A stretch of DNA of 64,000 nucleotides from NCBI GenBank assembly GCA_007994965.1, contig VOPW01000001.1, forward strand, positions 1,116,001 to 1,180,000, given 5' to 3'. Both the position numbers and the translations under genes were made by a program. Below the pieces are notes generated by a model. That model saw nothing but the letters and a program-made list of their open reading frames with translations, searched no databases and had not been told where the DNA came from. Each line of letters opens with the position of its first letter. Position 1 is the stretch's first letter. This document shows, one piece after another, positions 1 through 9,665 of the stretch. The stretch is from Piscinibacter aquaticus (GTDB taxonomy: Bacteria; Pseudomonadota; Gammaproteobacteria; Burkholderiales; Burkholderiaceae_C).

Positions 1-894
1 GATGCGCGGCTGGCGTTGACGCTGAAGCTGCTCGGCGGGCTGTCCACCGCCGAGATCGCGCGTGCCTTCCTCGCCAGCGAGCCGACCATCGCGCAGCGCA
101 TCGTTCGCGCCAAGCGCACGCTGACCGAATCGCGCGTGCCCTACGAGGTGCCGCGCGGCGACGAGTTGCGCGCGCGCGCCTCGGCGCCGTGCTGGAAGTG
201 ATCTACCGGTCTTCAACGAGGGCTACACCGCGACGGCGGGTGACGACTGGATGCGGCCGGCGCTCGTGCAGGAAGCGCTGCGGCTCGGGCGCGTGCTGGC
301 GGGGCTGGCGGGCGATGAGCCGGAGGTACACGGCCTCGTGGCGCTGATGGAGATCCAGGCTTCCCGCTCAGCGGCCCGCACCGATGCGCAAGGTCGGCCG
401 GTGCTGCTGATGGACCAGGACCGCGCCCGTTGGGACCGGCTGCTGATCCGCCGCGGCCCGCCGCGCTGGAGCGGGCCGAAGCCCTGTGCGAGCAGCGCGG
501 AGAGCCGCTCGGTGCCTACGCGCTGCAGGCCGGCATCGCGGCGTGCCATGCTCGGGCCAACACGCCGCAGGCCACCGACTGGCCACGCATCGTGGCGCTG
601 TACGACGCGCTGGCCGAGGTGTCGCCTTCGCCGGTGGTGGAACTCAACCGCGCGGTGGCGGTGAGCATGGCCTTCGGGCCTTCGGCCGCGTTGCCGCTGG
701 TCGATGCGCTGTGCGCGGAGCCGGCGCTGAAGAACTACCAATGGCTGCCGAGCGTGCGGGGCGACCTGCTGGCCAAGCTGGGGCGGCAGGAAGAGGCGAG
801 GGCGGAGTTCGAGAGGGCGGCGTCTTTGGCCTTGAACTCGCGTGAGCGGTTGTTGTTGCTGGAGCGGGCTGCGGGGCTCTCGAAATCGGGTTGA
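1..894 (+). CDS. ECF-type RNA polymerase sigma factor with DUF6596-like C-terminal region (5' partial, frameshifted)
   Basis: The start lies before the window. The first 60 residues hold a sigma region 4 helix-turn-helix (LGGLSTAEIARAFLASEPTI) followed by RIVRAKRTL, as in the SigI/YlaC-like group of ECF factors that carry a long alpha-helical TPR-like tail. The tail follows (FNEGY near base 215, then HGLVALMEIQASR, VALYDALAEVSPSPVVELNRAVAV, and a C-terminal LAKLGRQEEARAEFERA). The protein is split over three frames, with breaks near bases 195 and 455, but each segment continues the family without loss, so sequence errors are likely. In this family the partner is often a YCII-domain gene, which would lie outside the window. 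Family assignment is strong; the target genes are unknown. Confidence 0.82.
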
Positions 895-897
895 GCG

Positions 898-1132
898 GCA
901 AAGCGCCGTCCGGGCCGCCTGCGGTGCTTCGCTGAGGCGGTCGGCTCCGCCGACTTCCCTGCGGTGCTCGGGCTCGTGGCCTCGCCGCGGAACTCGCTTC
1001 GTGAGCTCCGCTCACTGCGCTCGGACAGCCGCGGCAAGTCAGATCACGATGCGCGCTCACGCGCGCGGCCACGAACCCTGCGCTCCTCGGCGCCTCAGAG
1101 GCGCGCCGCAGTCGGCCCGGACGGCGCTTTGC
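898..1132. repeat. Inverted-repeat-bounded element
   Basis: A perfect 19-bp inverted repeat bounds this non-coding segment: the left arm is at 898-916 and the right arm at 1114-1132, with core AAGCGCCGTCCGGGCC against GGCCCGGACGGCGCTT. The interior (about 991-1060) carries a sequence that recurs in inverted orientation at about 1259-1323, including CAAGTCAGATCACGATGCGC. No gene or transposase is visible. It begins just four bases after the sigma factor stop codon, so it may also act as the 3' end of that transcript. Confidence 0.7.
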
Positions 1133-1144
1133 TGCACCAAGGGT

Positions 1145-1510
1145 GACGGTCCACCGGTGGCGTGCCATCAGTGGTGCCGGCGCGGCAGGCGTGGCCCCGT
1201 GGGGGCGATTTGGGGGTCGCCGTAGGAGCGGAGTGGCGGGGTCGGGCGCGCGTACCCGCGCGCATCGTGATCTGACTTGTCGCCTTTGTCCGAGCGCAGC
1301 GAACGAAGTGAGCGAAGCGAGTTAGGCGAGGCCGACCCCGTCACGAGCACCGAGCCCGGACGAGGAACAGTCCCCTGCGGACTGTTCCTCGCCCTGGCGA
1401 GGGACCCGGCGCTTGCAAGCGCCGGGGCACGCAGGGCAGTCGGCGAAGCCGACCGACCCCGCATGAGCCCCCACGGGGCCGCGCCTGCCGCGCCCGCTCG
1501 AACAACCAAG
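1145..1510. repeat. Repeat-rich intergenic block with strong hairpins and an inverted copy of the upstream element
   Basis: This stretch holds no plausible gene. Bases 1259-1323 are an inverted copy of the interior of the element at 991-1060 (GCATCGTGATCTGACTTG on this strand). It also holds a 13-bp perfect hairpin (1361-1373 with 1379-1391, CGAGGAACAGTCC), a CCTCGCC/GGCGAGG hairpin around 1387-1403, and a 22-bp perfect palindrome at 1405-1426 with half-site CCCGGCGCTTG. The block lies between the ends of the sigma factor and fumarase genes. It looks like accumulated REP-type palindromic DNA; no mobility gene is present. Confidence 0.65.
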
Positions 1511-1517
1511 AATGAAG

Positions 1518-3043
1518 TCAGGCCACCGCCACCGGAATCTTTCCGATCTTCGCCTGCCACTCCTTCGGCCCGGTGTTGTGCACGCTTGTGCCTTGCGCAT
1601 CCACCGCCACCGTCACCGGCATGTCCTGGATCTCGAACTCGTAGATCGCTTCCATGCCGAGGTCGGCGAAGCCCACGACCTTGGACCTCTTGATCGCCTT
1701 CGAAACGAGGTAGGCCGCGCCGCCCACCGCCATCAGGTAGGCGCTCCTGTGCTTCTTGATGGCCTCGATCGCCACCGGCCCGCGCTCGGCCTTGCCGATC
1801 ATCGCGATCAGCCCGGTCTGTGCCAGCATCATCTCGGTGAACTTGTCCATGCGCGTGGCCGTGGTCGGGCCGGCGGGGCCGACCACCTCGTCACGCACCG
1901 GGTCGACCGGGCCGACGTAGTAGATGACGCGGTTGGTGAAGTCCACCGGCAGCTTCTCGCCCTTGGCGAGCATGTCCTGATGCGCTTGTGCGCAGCATCG
2001 CGGCCGGTGAGCATCTTGCCCGACAGCAGCAGCGTGTCGCCCGGCTTCCAGCTGGCCACCTCGGTCTGCGTCAGCGTGTCGAGGTTGACCTTCTTGCTCT
2101 TGTTGTAGTCCGGCTGCCAGTGCACGTCGGGCCACAGGTCGAGGCTGGGCGGGTCCATGTAGGCCGGGCCCGAGCCATCGAGCACCACATGCGCGTGGCG
2201 CGTGGCGGCGCAGTTCGGGATCATCGCCACTGGCTTGCTCGCCGCGTGGGTCGGGTAGGTGGCGATCTTCACGTCGAGCACCGTGGTCAGGCCGCCCAGG
2301 CCCTGCGCGCCGATGCCCAGCGCATTGACCTTCTCGTACAGCTCGATGCGCAGTTCTTCCAGCTTGTTGCTCGGGCCGCGCTGCAGCAGATCGAACATGT
2401 CGATCGGCTCCATCAGCACTTCCTTGGCCAGCAGCATCGCCTTCTCGGCCGTGCCGCCGACGCCGATGCCCAGCATGCCCGGCGGGCACCATCCGGCGCC
2501 CATGGTCGGCACGGTCTTCAGCACCCAGTCGACCGGGTTGTCGCTGGGGTTCATCATGATGAACTTGCTCTTGTTCTCGCTGCCGCCGCCCTTGGCGGCC
2601 ACGGTCACGTCGAGCGTGTTGCCGGGCACCACGCTCATGTGGATGACGGCTGGCGTGTTGTCCTTGGTGTTCTTGCGCTCGAACAGCGGGTCCGACAGCA
2701 CCGAGGCGCGCAGCGTGTTGTCGGGGTCGAGGTAGCCGCGGCGCACGCCGTCGTTGACGGCGTCCTCGATGCTGCCGGGGAAGCCCTCGAAGCGCACGTC
2801 CATGCCGATCTTCAGGAAGACGTTGACGATGCCAGTGTCCTGGCAGATCGGGCGCCGTCCCTCGGCGCACATCTTCGAGTTGGTCAGGATCTGCGCGATC
2901 GCGTCCTTCGCGGCCGGGCTCTGCTCGGCGGCATAGGCCCGCGCCAGGTGCTCGATGTAGTCGGCCGGGTGGTAGTAGGAGATGTACTGCAGCGCGGCCG
3001 CGACGCTGTCGACGAGGTCGGCGTATCGGATGGTGGTGGTCAT
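1518..3043 (-). CDS. fumA: Fumarate hydratase, class I (iron-sulfur)
   Basis: Interconverts fumarate and malate in the TCA cycle. The protein is about 507 residues, normal for the single-chain class I enzyme. The N-terminal alpha domain carries the [4Fe-4S] ligand region (ICQDTGIVNVFLKIG), followed by GMLGIGVGGTAEKA. The C-terminal beta domain carries VGPAGPTTATRMDKF and HSAYLMAVGGAAYLVSKA-like sequence near the end. ATG at 3043 gives the canonical MTTTIRYADL start. One break near base 1978 is explained by loss of one C from a CCAGG pentamer (coding strand CGCATC-CAGGAC), and the two frames join exactly. It is monocistronic and divergent from the antiporter operon. Confidence 0.93.
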
Positions 3044-3254
3044 GGCGGTGTCCGTTGGGGCGCAAAGGGCGGCAAGGGCGCCGCCGAGCCTGAAAGTGTA
3101 GCCAGCGCCCTGACGCCTGCCTGATCGAAGGGCCCGGCGCAAGGATGCCGTGCCAATCCCGCCGCGGCGCGGGCTTTCTCGGGGCAGGGGCCGGGGGCAT
3201 CCCTAGAATCCGCCGGCCTTCGCGGCCCTCCCGGGCCTCTGTCCAACGCCTCCG

Positions 3255-6075
3255 ATGAGCCTGCTGCCCGTCATCGTCCTGCTGCCCCTGCTGCTCGGCA
3301 CCACGCTGTGCTTCTGGGCCGGCCGCTCGAAACACGCCGGCGCGGCGGCGGCTCACCGCCGGCTGGCCGCCGCGGTCACGGCGCTGGCGCTGGCACTGCT
3401 GCTGGTGATGGCCCCGGCGGTGTTCGACGGCCGGTGCTGCTCGGCGGCGCCGACTGGATTCCGTCGATCGGGCTGAATGCGCGCTTCCGGCTCGACGGGC
3501 TGGCGCTGATGTTCGCCGGGCTGATCACCGGCATCGGCCTGCTGATCATCCTGTACGCCGCCCGGTACCTCGGCGAAAACGATCCGGCCGGCAAGTTCTA
3601 CACGCTGCTGATGCTCTTCATGGCGGCGATGCTGGGCATCGTGCTGTCGGACAACCTGCTGCTGCTGGTGGTGTTCTGGGAGCTGACCAGCATCTCGTCG
3701 TTCCTGCTCGTGGGCTACTGGGGCCACAAGGCCGAGGCCCGCGCCGGCGCGCGCATGGCGCTGGCCGTCACCGGCGGGGCGGGCTGGTGATGCTGGCCGG
3801 CGTGCTGCTGCTCGGCCACATCGCCGGCACCTACGAGCTGTCGCTGTTGTTCGAGCGCACGGCGATGATCCGCGCCCACGAGCTCTTCCCGCTGGCCACG
3901 GTGCTGCTGCTGATCGGCTGCTTCACCAAGAGCGCGCAGTTGCCGTTCCACTTCTGGCTGCCCGAGGCCATGGCCGCGCCGACGCCGGTGTCGGCCTACC
4001 TGCACTCGGCCACGATGGTCAAGGCCGGCATCTTCCTGCTCGCCCGGCTGTACCCGGTGATCGGCGGCACGGGGCTGTTCGAGGGCATCGTGGCCACCAC
4101 GGGCCTGGCGACGATGGCCTTCGCGGCCTATGTCGCGGTGTTCAAGCACGATCTGAAGGGGCTGCTGGCTTACTCCACCATCAGCCACCTCGGGCTCATC
4201 ACCTTCCTGATCGGCTTTGGCCTCGCCGCTGTCGGCGGTGGCGGCGGTGTTCCACATCCTCAACCATGCGACCTTCAAGGCCTCGCTGCTCATGACCGCG
4301 GGCATCATCGACCACGAGACCGGCACGCGCGACATGCGCCAGCTCGCCGGCCTGATGCGGCTGATGCCCTGGACGGCGACGCTGGCGATGATCGCCGCCG
4401 CCTCGATGGCCGGCGTGCCGCTGGCCAACGGCTTCATCTCGAAGGAGATGTTCTTCGCCGAGGCGGTGGGCGTCGAGCACGGCCCGGTGTGGAACGTGCT
4501 CGTGCCGCTGGTGGCCACCTTCGGCGGCATCTGCTCGGTGGCCTACTCGCTGCGCTTCATCCACGACGTGTTCTTCAACGGCGAGCCGAAGAACCTGCCC
4601 AATCCGCATCCGCACGAGCCGCCGTTCATGATGAAGGCGCCGGTGCTCCTGCTGGTGGTGATCTGCGTGGCGGTGGGCGTGGCGCCGGCGCTGACGTTCG
4701 GCCCGCTGGTCCACGTCGCGGCGACCGCCGTGCTCGGCGGCACGCCGCCCGACTATTACCTGTCGATATGGCACGGCATCAACCTGCCGCTGGCGATGAG
4801 CGGCGTCGCGCTGGTCGGCGGCGTGGCGATGTACTTCGCGCTGCAGCGCCGCTTCAACCTGCACCTGCACCACCCGCGTGGCTGGACCGGCCGGCTGATC
4901 TTCACCCGCACGATCGACGGTTTGCTGGCGCTCGCCGGCCGCTTCACGCAGCGGCTGGAGAACGGCTCGCTGCAGCGTTATGCGGCGTGGATGGTGGCAA
5001 CTTCCGTGCTGCTGGCTGCGTGGCCCTGGCTGGTTTCCGACTCGCCCGCTCCGGCCACCGGCGCGCGGCGCTGCTGCCGGCCACGCCACTCGCCCTGGTG
5101 GCCTGGGCGCTGCTGCTGGCCGCGGGCGCGGCGCTGGCGCTCGGCCACCACGACCGCTTCCGCGCCGTGGTGCTGGTGGGTGTCGTCGGCCTGGTCACCG
5201 CGCTGACCTTCCTCGCCTTCTCGGCGCCCGACCTCGCGCTGACGCAACTGTCGGTGGAGGTGGTGTCCACCGCACTGCTGCTGATGGGCACGGCGCTCCT
5301 GCCGCAGACCACGCCGCGCGAATCGAGCGCACGCCGCAAGGCGCGCGACGCGCTTCTCGCGCTGGCCGGCGGCGGCGGCATCGCCTGGATCACCCGGCTG
5401 ATGTTGACGCGCGACCACGATTCGATCGCCTGGTACTTCCTCGAGAACAGCGTTTCGAAGGGCGGCGGCACCAATGCCGTCAACGTGATCCTGGTCGACT
5501 TCCGTGGCTATGACACCTTCGGCGAGATCACCGTGCTGGGCATCGCCGCGGTGGGCGTGCTGGCCCTGCTCGACGGCTTCCGCGTGCGCAAGCCTGCCAC
5601 CGATGCGCAGGGCCGCCCCTGGAGCCTCGACGGCCAGCCACTGATGCTGCAGGTGGCGGCGCGCATCGTGCTGCCGCTGGCGCTGGTGGCCAGCGTCTAC
5701 ATCTTCTGGCGCGGCCACAACCTGCCCGGCGGCGGCTTCATCGCTGGCCTCGTGACCTCGATCGCGCTGGTGCTGCAGTACATGGCGCTCGGTCAGGACC
5801 GCGCCGAGGCGCTGCTGCGAGCTGCGGGCGGTCGCCGCTACACGCGCTGGATCGGCAGCGGCCCGGCGATCGCCGGGCTGACGGGCCTGGGCGCCTTCGC
5901 CTTCGGCCGGCCTTTCCTGACCAGCGCCTTCGGCCACCCGGTGGTGCCGGTGCTCGGCGAGCTGCCGCTGGCCACCGCGGCGCTGTTCGACCTCGGCGTC
6001 TACGTCACCGTGGTCGGCGCGACGATGCTGATGCTCTCGGCGCTGGGCGCGGCAGGCAAGGAGGCCAAGGCGTGA
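3255..6075 (+). CDS. mnhA: Mnh/Mrp-type Na+/H+ antiporter subunit A, with fused subunit B domain
   Basis: Largest subunit of the multi-subunit cation/proton antiporter, related to the NuoL/NuoM proton channels of complex I and located in the inner membrane. About 940 residues with many membrane segments. The core contains ENDPAGKFYTLLMLFMAAM, VVFWELTSISSFLLVGYW, PFHFWLPEAMAAPTPVSAYL and LNHATFKASLLM, which are signatures of the family. The last third contains VLVGVVGLVTALTFLAFSAPDLALTQLSVE and the MnhB part (IFWRGHNLPGGGFIAGLV). The reading frame breaks near 3432, 3778, 4222 and 5073. Three fit loss of one C or G in a run; the one at 4222 needs a 2- or 5-base loss. It overlaps mnhC by GTGA. 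Confidence 0.92.
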
Positions 6076-6409
6076 TCAGCATGGAATTCCTCGTCGCCAG
6101 CGGCGTCGGCTGGGTCACCGCCTGCGGCATCTACCTGCTGCTGCGCGGCCGCACCTTCCCGGTGGTGCTCGGCCTCACGCTGCTCGGCTACGCCGTCAAC
6201 GTGTTCATCTTCGCGATGGGCCGGCTGTGGATCGACGCCGCGCCGATCGTCGCCGGCACGCAGGCGGTGGCCGATCCGCTGCCGCAGGCGCTGGTGCTCA
6301 CGGCCATCGTGATCGGCTTCGCCACCACCGGCTTCGTGATCGAGCTGGCGCTGCGCAGCCGGCATGAATCGGGCACCGACCGGTCGACGGCCAGGAGCCG
6401 CGCGCATGA
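6072..6409 (+). CDS. mnhC: Mnh/Mrp-type antiporter subunit C
   Basis: Small NuoK-like membrane subunit of about 113 residues with three predicted membrane helices (FLVASGVGWVTACGIYLLL, FPVVLGLTLLGYAVNVFIF, ALVLTAIVIGFATTGFVIEL). GTG at 6072 overlaps the mnhA stop; ATG at 6081 is an alternative start. The C-terminus should read GTDRVDGQEPRA and end at the TGA at 6407-6409, overlapping mnhD. To reach it one G must be restored in CCGGG near base 6382; otherwise the frame would run on into mnhD. Confidence 0.85.
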
Positions 6410-8027
6410 ACGTGGCGGCCTTCTTCGACACCCACCGGCCATCCTGCCGGTGCTGCTGCCGGCGGCCACGGCGATGCTGCTGCTGCTCCTCGGCGATGCG
6501 GCGGGCGACACCGCCGGCCAGCATGGCCATCGCAAGCGGCTGTGGGCACGGCGCATCGCCATCACCTCGGCGACGCTCGGCCTGCTGCTGGCCGCGCGGC
6601 TGATGATCGAGGCGAACGCCGGCGTCGGCGCCGAGGCGCTGCGCGTCTACCGCGTGGGCGACTGGCCGGCACCCTTCGGCATCGTGCTGGTGGTCGATCG
6701 CCTGTCGGCGCTGATGCTGCTGCTGACCGCCTGCGTGGCGCTGCCGGTGCTCGTGTATGCCAGCGGCGGCTGGGACGCGCACGGCCGCTACTTCCACGCG
6801 ATCTTCCAGTTCCAGCTGATGGGCCTGAACGGCGCCTTCGTCACCGGCGACCTGTTCAACCTGTTCGTCTTCTTCGAGGTGCTGCTGATCGCCAGCTACG
6901 TGCTGATGCTGCACGGCCAGGGCCGCGAGCGGCTGCGCGTCGGCGTGCACTACGTGGTGCTCAACCTGCTGGCCTCGGCGCTGTTCCTGATCGGCGTCTC
7001 GCTGCTGTATGCGCAGACCGGCACGCTGAACTTCGCCGACCCTGGCGCTGCGCGTGCCCAAGGTGACCGGTGCCGACGCGGTGGTGCTGCAGGCCGCCGC
7101 GCTGATCCTGCTCGTCGTGTTCGGCTTCAAGGCGGCGCTGATGCCGCTGGCGATGTGGCTGCCGGCCACCTATGCGGCGTCGTGCGCGCCGGTGGCTGCG
7201 CTGTTCGCGATCATGACCAAGGTCGGCGTCTACGCGATCGTGCGGGTGCACGGCGTGGTGTTCGGTGCCGAGGCCGGCGATGCGGCCTTCGCGGTGCAGC
7301 CGCTGCTGCTGCCGCTGGCGCTGGCCACCTCGTTGGTCGGCGTGCTGGGCGCGCTGGCCGCCCACACCCTGCCGCGGCTGGTGGCCCGGCTGACCGTGGC
7401 CTCGGTGGGCACCATCCTCGCGGCGCTGGCGCTGTTCCGCGCCGAGGCCTGGTCGGCGGCGCTCTACTACATGGCCAACAGCACGCTGGTGATCGCCGGG
7501 CTGTTCCTGCTCGCCGAACTCGTGGCCGCGCAGCGCGGCGCGGTGGGCGAGCGGCTGGAGCCGGCCTCGCCGGTGGCGCAGCCGGCCTTGCTGGGCACGA
7601 TGATGCTGCTGGCAGCTGCGTCCACGGCGGGCCTGCCGCCGCTGCCCGGCTTCATCGGCAAGCTGATGATCCTAGAGGCGGCCCTGCCGCATGCCGCCGC
7701 GGTGGCCGTGTGGGTGGTGGTGCTGGCCGTCGGCTTCTTCACGCTGGTGGGCTGGCGCGCGCAGGCAGCATCCTGTTCTGGAGCGTGCGCGAGGAAGGCC
7801 CGAGTGCCGCGTCGGGGGCCAGCCCGCGCCTGCTCGCGGCCACGCTGGCACTGCTGGGCTTCAGCGTGGCGATGAGCGTCTTCGCCGAGCCCCTGAAGCA
7901 GTACACCGACGCCGCCGCGGCGCAACTGCTCGATCGCCGTGCCTATGCCGAGGCGGTGCTCGGCCCCCAAGGACTGGACACCGAGACCACCCGGCCCTAC
8001 CGCGTCGCACCCGGAGGCTCGAAGTGA
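6406..8027 (+). CDS. mnhD: Mnh/Mrp-type antiporter subunit D
   Basis: NuoN/NuoM-like proton-translocating subunit, about 540 residues. Recognisable segments are ILPVLLPAATAMLLLLLGD, FVTGDLFNLFVFFEVLLIAS, VVFGFKAALMPLAMWLPATY with the family lysine, and TAGLPPLPGFIGKLMILEAAL. ATG at 6406 overlaps the mnhC end. Breaks are near 6430 (one C lost in CACCCGG), 7045 (an extra C in GACCTGGCG, which should read FADLALRV) and 7757 (one G lost, FFTLVGWARAGSILFWSVR). The stop overlaps the mnhE GTG start, which indicates translational coupling through the operon. Confidence 0.9.
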
Positions 8028-8497
8028 AGCGCCCGGTGCTCTCGCTGCTGATTGCCGCCACCTGGCTGCTGCTGCAGCAGAGCCCCGCCGTGCCGCAGCT
8101 CATCACCGCCGCCGTGCTCGGCTTGCTGCTGCCTCGGCTGCTGCACGGTTTTCTCGGCCCGGCGACACCGCTGCGCGCGCCGCTGACGGCGCTGCGCTTC
8201 ACCGCGCTGGTGCTGTGGGACATCGTCGTTTCCAACGTCACCGTCGCCGGGCTGGTGCTCGATCCGCGCTCCCGCCCGCAGCCGGCCTGGGTGCGGGTGC
8301 CGCTGACGCTGCAGCACCCGACGGCGATCAGCCTGCTGGCCAGCGTCATCACGACCACGCCCGGCACGGTGTCGTGCGAGGTCGATGAACAGCGCCGCGA
8401 GATCCTCGTTCATGCGCTCGACTGCAGCGATCCGGCTGCGCTGGTCGAACAGATCCAGCAGCGCTACGAGGCCCCGCTGATGGAGATCTTCGGATGA
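8024..8497 (+). CDS. mnhE: Mnh/Mrp-type antiporter subunit E
   Basis: Intact 157-residue protein starting at GTG 8024 inside the mnhD stop (GTGA). N-terminal helices (LSLLIAATWLLLQQS, ITAAVLGLLLPRLL) are followed by the MnhE signature TLQHPTAISLLASVITTTPGTVSCEVD. The subunit is essential to the Mrp complex, though its mechanistic role is not settled. The TGA overlaps the mnhF start codon. Confidence 0.93.
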   Translation: MKRPVLSLLIAATWLLLQQSPAVPQLITAAVLGLLLPRLLHGFLGPATPLRAPLTALRFTALVLWDIVVSNVTVAGLVLDPRSRPQPAWVRVPLTLQHPTAISLLASVITTTPGTVSCEVDEQRREILVHALDCSDPAALVEQIQQRYEAPLMEIFG

Positions 8498-8766
8498 GCC
8501 CGCTCGCCCTGGCGTTGAACTTTGCGCTCGCCGCGGTGTCTGTCGCGATGCTGCTGTGCGCACGGCGGCTGCTGCGCGGGCCGGAGACCACCGACCGCGT
8601 GCTCGCGCTGGACACGCTGTACATCAACGCCGTGGCCCTCGTGATCCTTCTCGGCGTGCGCTGGCAGACGGCCCTGCTGTTCGAGGCGGCGCTGATCATC
8701 GCGATGCTGGGCTTCGTGTCCACCGTCGCGCTGGCGCGCTACGGCCCGCGGCGACGTGGTCAGTGA
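8494..8766 (+). CDS. mnhF: Mnh/Mrp-type antiporter subunit F
   Basis: Intact 90-residue membrane protein with three helices. It carries the conserved LLRGPETTDRVLALDTLYINAV turn, in which the aspartates are typical of MnhF, and ends in an arginine-rich tail. ATG at 8494 overlaps the mnhE stop by ATGA. It lies between mnhE and mnhG in the standard operon order. Confidence 0.93.
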   Translation: MSPLALALNFALAAVSVAMLLCARRLLRGPETTDRVLALDTLYINAVALVILLGVRWQTALLFEAALIIAMLGFVSTVALARYGPRRRGQ

Positions 8767-8791
8767 TGACGGCAAGGAAAGGGACGAAGCG

Positions 8792-9127
8792 ATGAGCGGT
8801 CTGCCCCTGTGGCTGGAGTGGTTCCTGGCCGTGCTGCTGGTGATCGGCGGCGTGTTCGCGCTCGTCGGCGCGATCGGGCTGGTGCGCCTGCCCGACTTCT
8901 ACATGCGGCTGCATGCGCCGACCAAGGCGACCACGCTCGGCGTGGGCGGCGTGCTGCTGGCCAGCCTCGCGATCTCGTGGTGGCGCGGCGAATTCGGCGT
9001 GCCGGAGTTGCTGATCACGCTGTTTCTCTTCATCACCGCGCCGGTGTCGGCCAACCTGATGGCCAAGGCGGCGATGCACCGGCGCGTGCCGTCGAAGGCG
9101 GGCGATCCGCCGCAGGACCGCGCGTGA
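8792..9127 (+). CDS. mnhG: Mnh/Mrp-type antiporter subunit G
   Basis: Intact 111-residue subunit. ATG at 8792 was chosen because MSGLPLWLEWFLAVLLVIGG begins the family; an upstream GTG in the same frame (8756) would add unrelated residues. The motif GLVRLPDFYMRLHAPTKATT is diagnostic of MnhG, followed by two more helices (LLITLFLFITAPVSANLMAK). It closes the antiporter operon; the next gene starts at a GTG overlapping its stop. Confidence 0.93.
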   Translation: MSGLPLWLEWFLAVLLVIGGVFALVGAIGLVRLPDFYMRLHAPTKATTLGVGGVLLASLAISWWRGEFGVPELLITLFLFITAPVSANLMAKAAMHRRVPSKAGDPPQDRA

Positions 9128-9665
9128 AGCCCGCCGGCGGCTGGCGCGAGTGGCTGCCCAGCCCGCAGGCGCTGCAGGGCAACCGCTGGCTGCGCTGGAT
9201 CGGCCCGGCCTTGCACCACCCGCGGCTGTGGCACCTGAACCGCCGCGGCGTGGCGCTCGGCCTGGCGCTCGGCCTCTTCTTCGGCCTGCTCATCCCGATC
9301 GCGCAGATTCCTCTGGCCGGTGGTGCGGCGGTGCTGCTGCGCGCCAACGTGCCGATGGCCGTGGCCAGCACGCTGGTCACCAACCCGGTCACTTTCGGGC
9401 CGGTGTATTACGCGGCCCTGGCGCACCGGCAGTGCGATCCTGGGGACGACGGCCGCGCTCGGCCGCCGGTCGCCGGCGCGCCCGAACCCACGGGAAGCTG
9501 GTGGCAGCGCACCGGCAGCGCCTGCAGCAGGCCGGCAAGCCGCTGCTGCTCGGCCCGGCGATCTTCGCCACCGGCTTCGGCCTGCTCGGCTACCTGCTCG
9601 TCACGCTGGGCTGGCGCATCAAGGTACTGCTGGCGCGCCGGCGCCGTCGCCGGGGCTACGCCTGA
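9124..9665 (+). CDS. DUF2062 membrane protein
   Basis: Small membrane protein of about 180 residues translated from a GTG overlapping the mnhG stop, so co-translated with the antiporter. The DUF2062 core is visible: HPRLWHLNRRGVALGLALGLFFGLLIPIAQIPLA, then VPMAVASTLVTNPVTFGPVYY, and a last helix (FATGFGLLGYLLVTLGWRI) before a basic tail. Two breaks occur: near 9414, where an extra C in GCCTGGCGC should be removed to read AAWRTGSAILG, and near 9470. No biochemical role is established for the family. Its end overlaps the convergent antiporter gene by 10 bp. Confidence 0.8.

Noticed and set aside
1829..3142. Fumarase, Mnh, tolQ, ribD, ubiD, mch, fhcA and other interrupted genes as true pseudogenes
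   Set aside because: Breaks occur in essential genes, in invariant motifs, and in simple G/C contexts, and both sides retain full conservation. Consensus errors are a better explanation.
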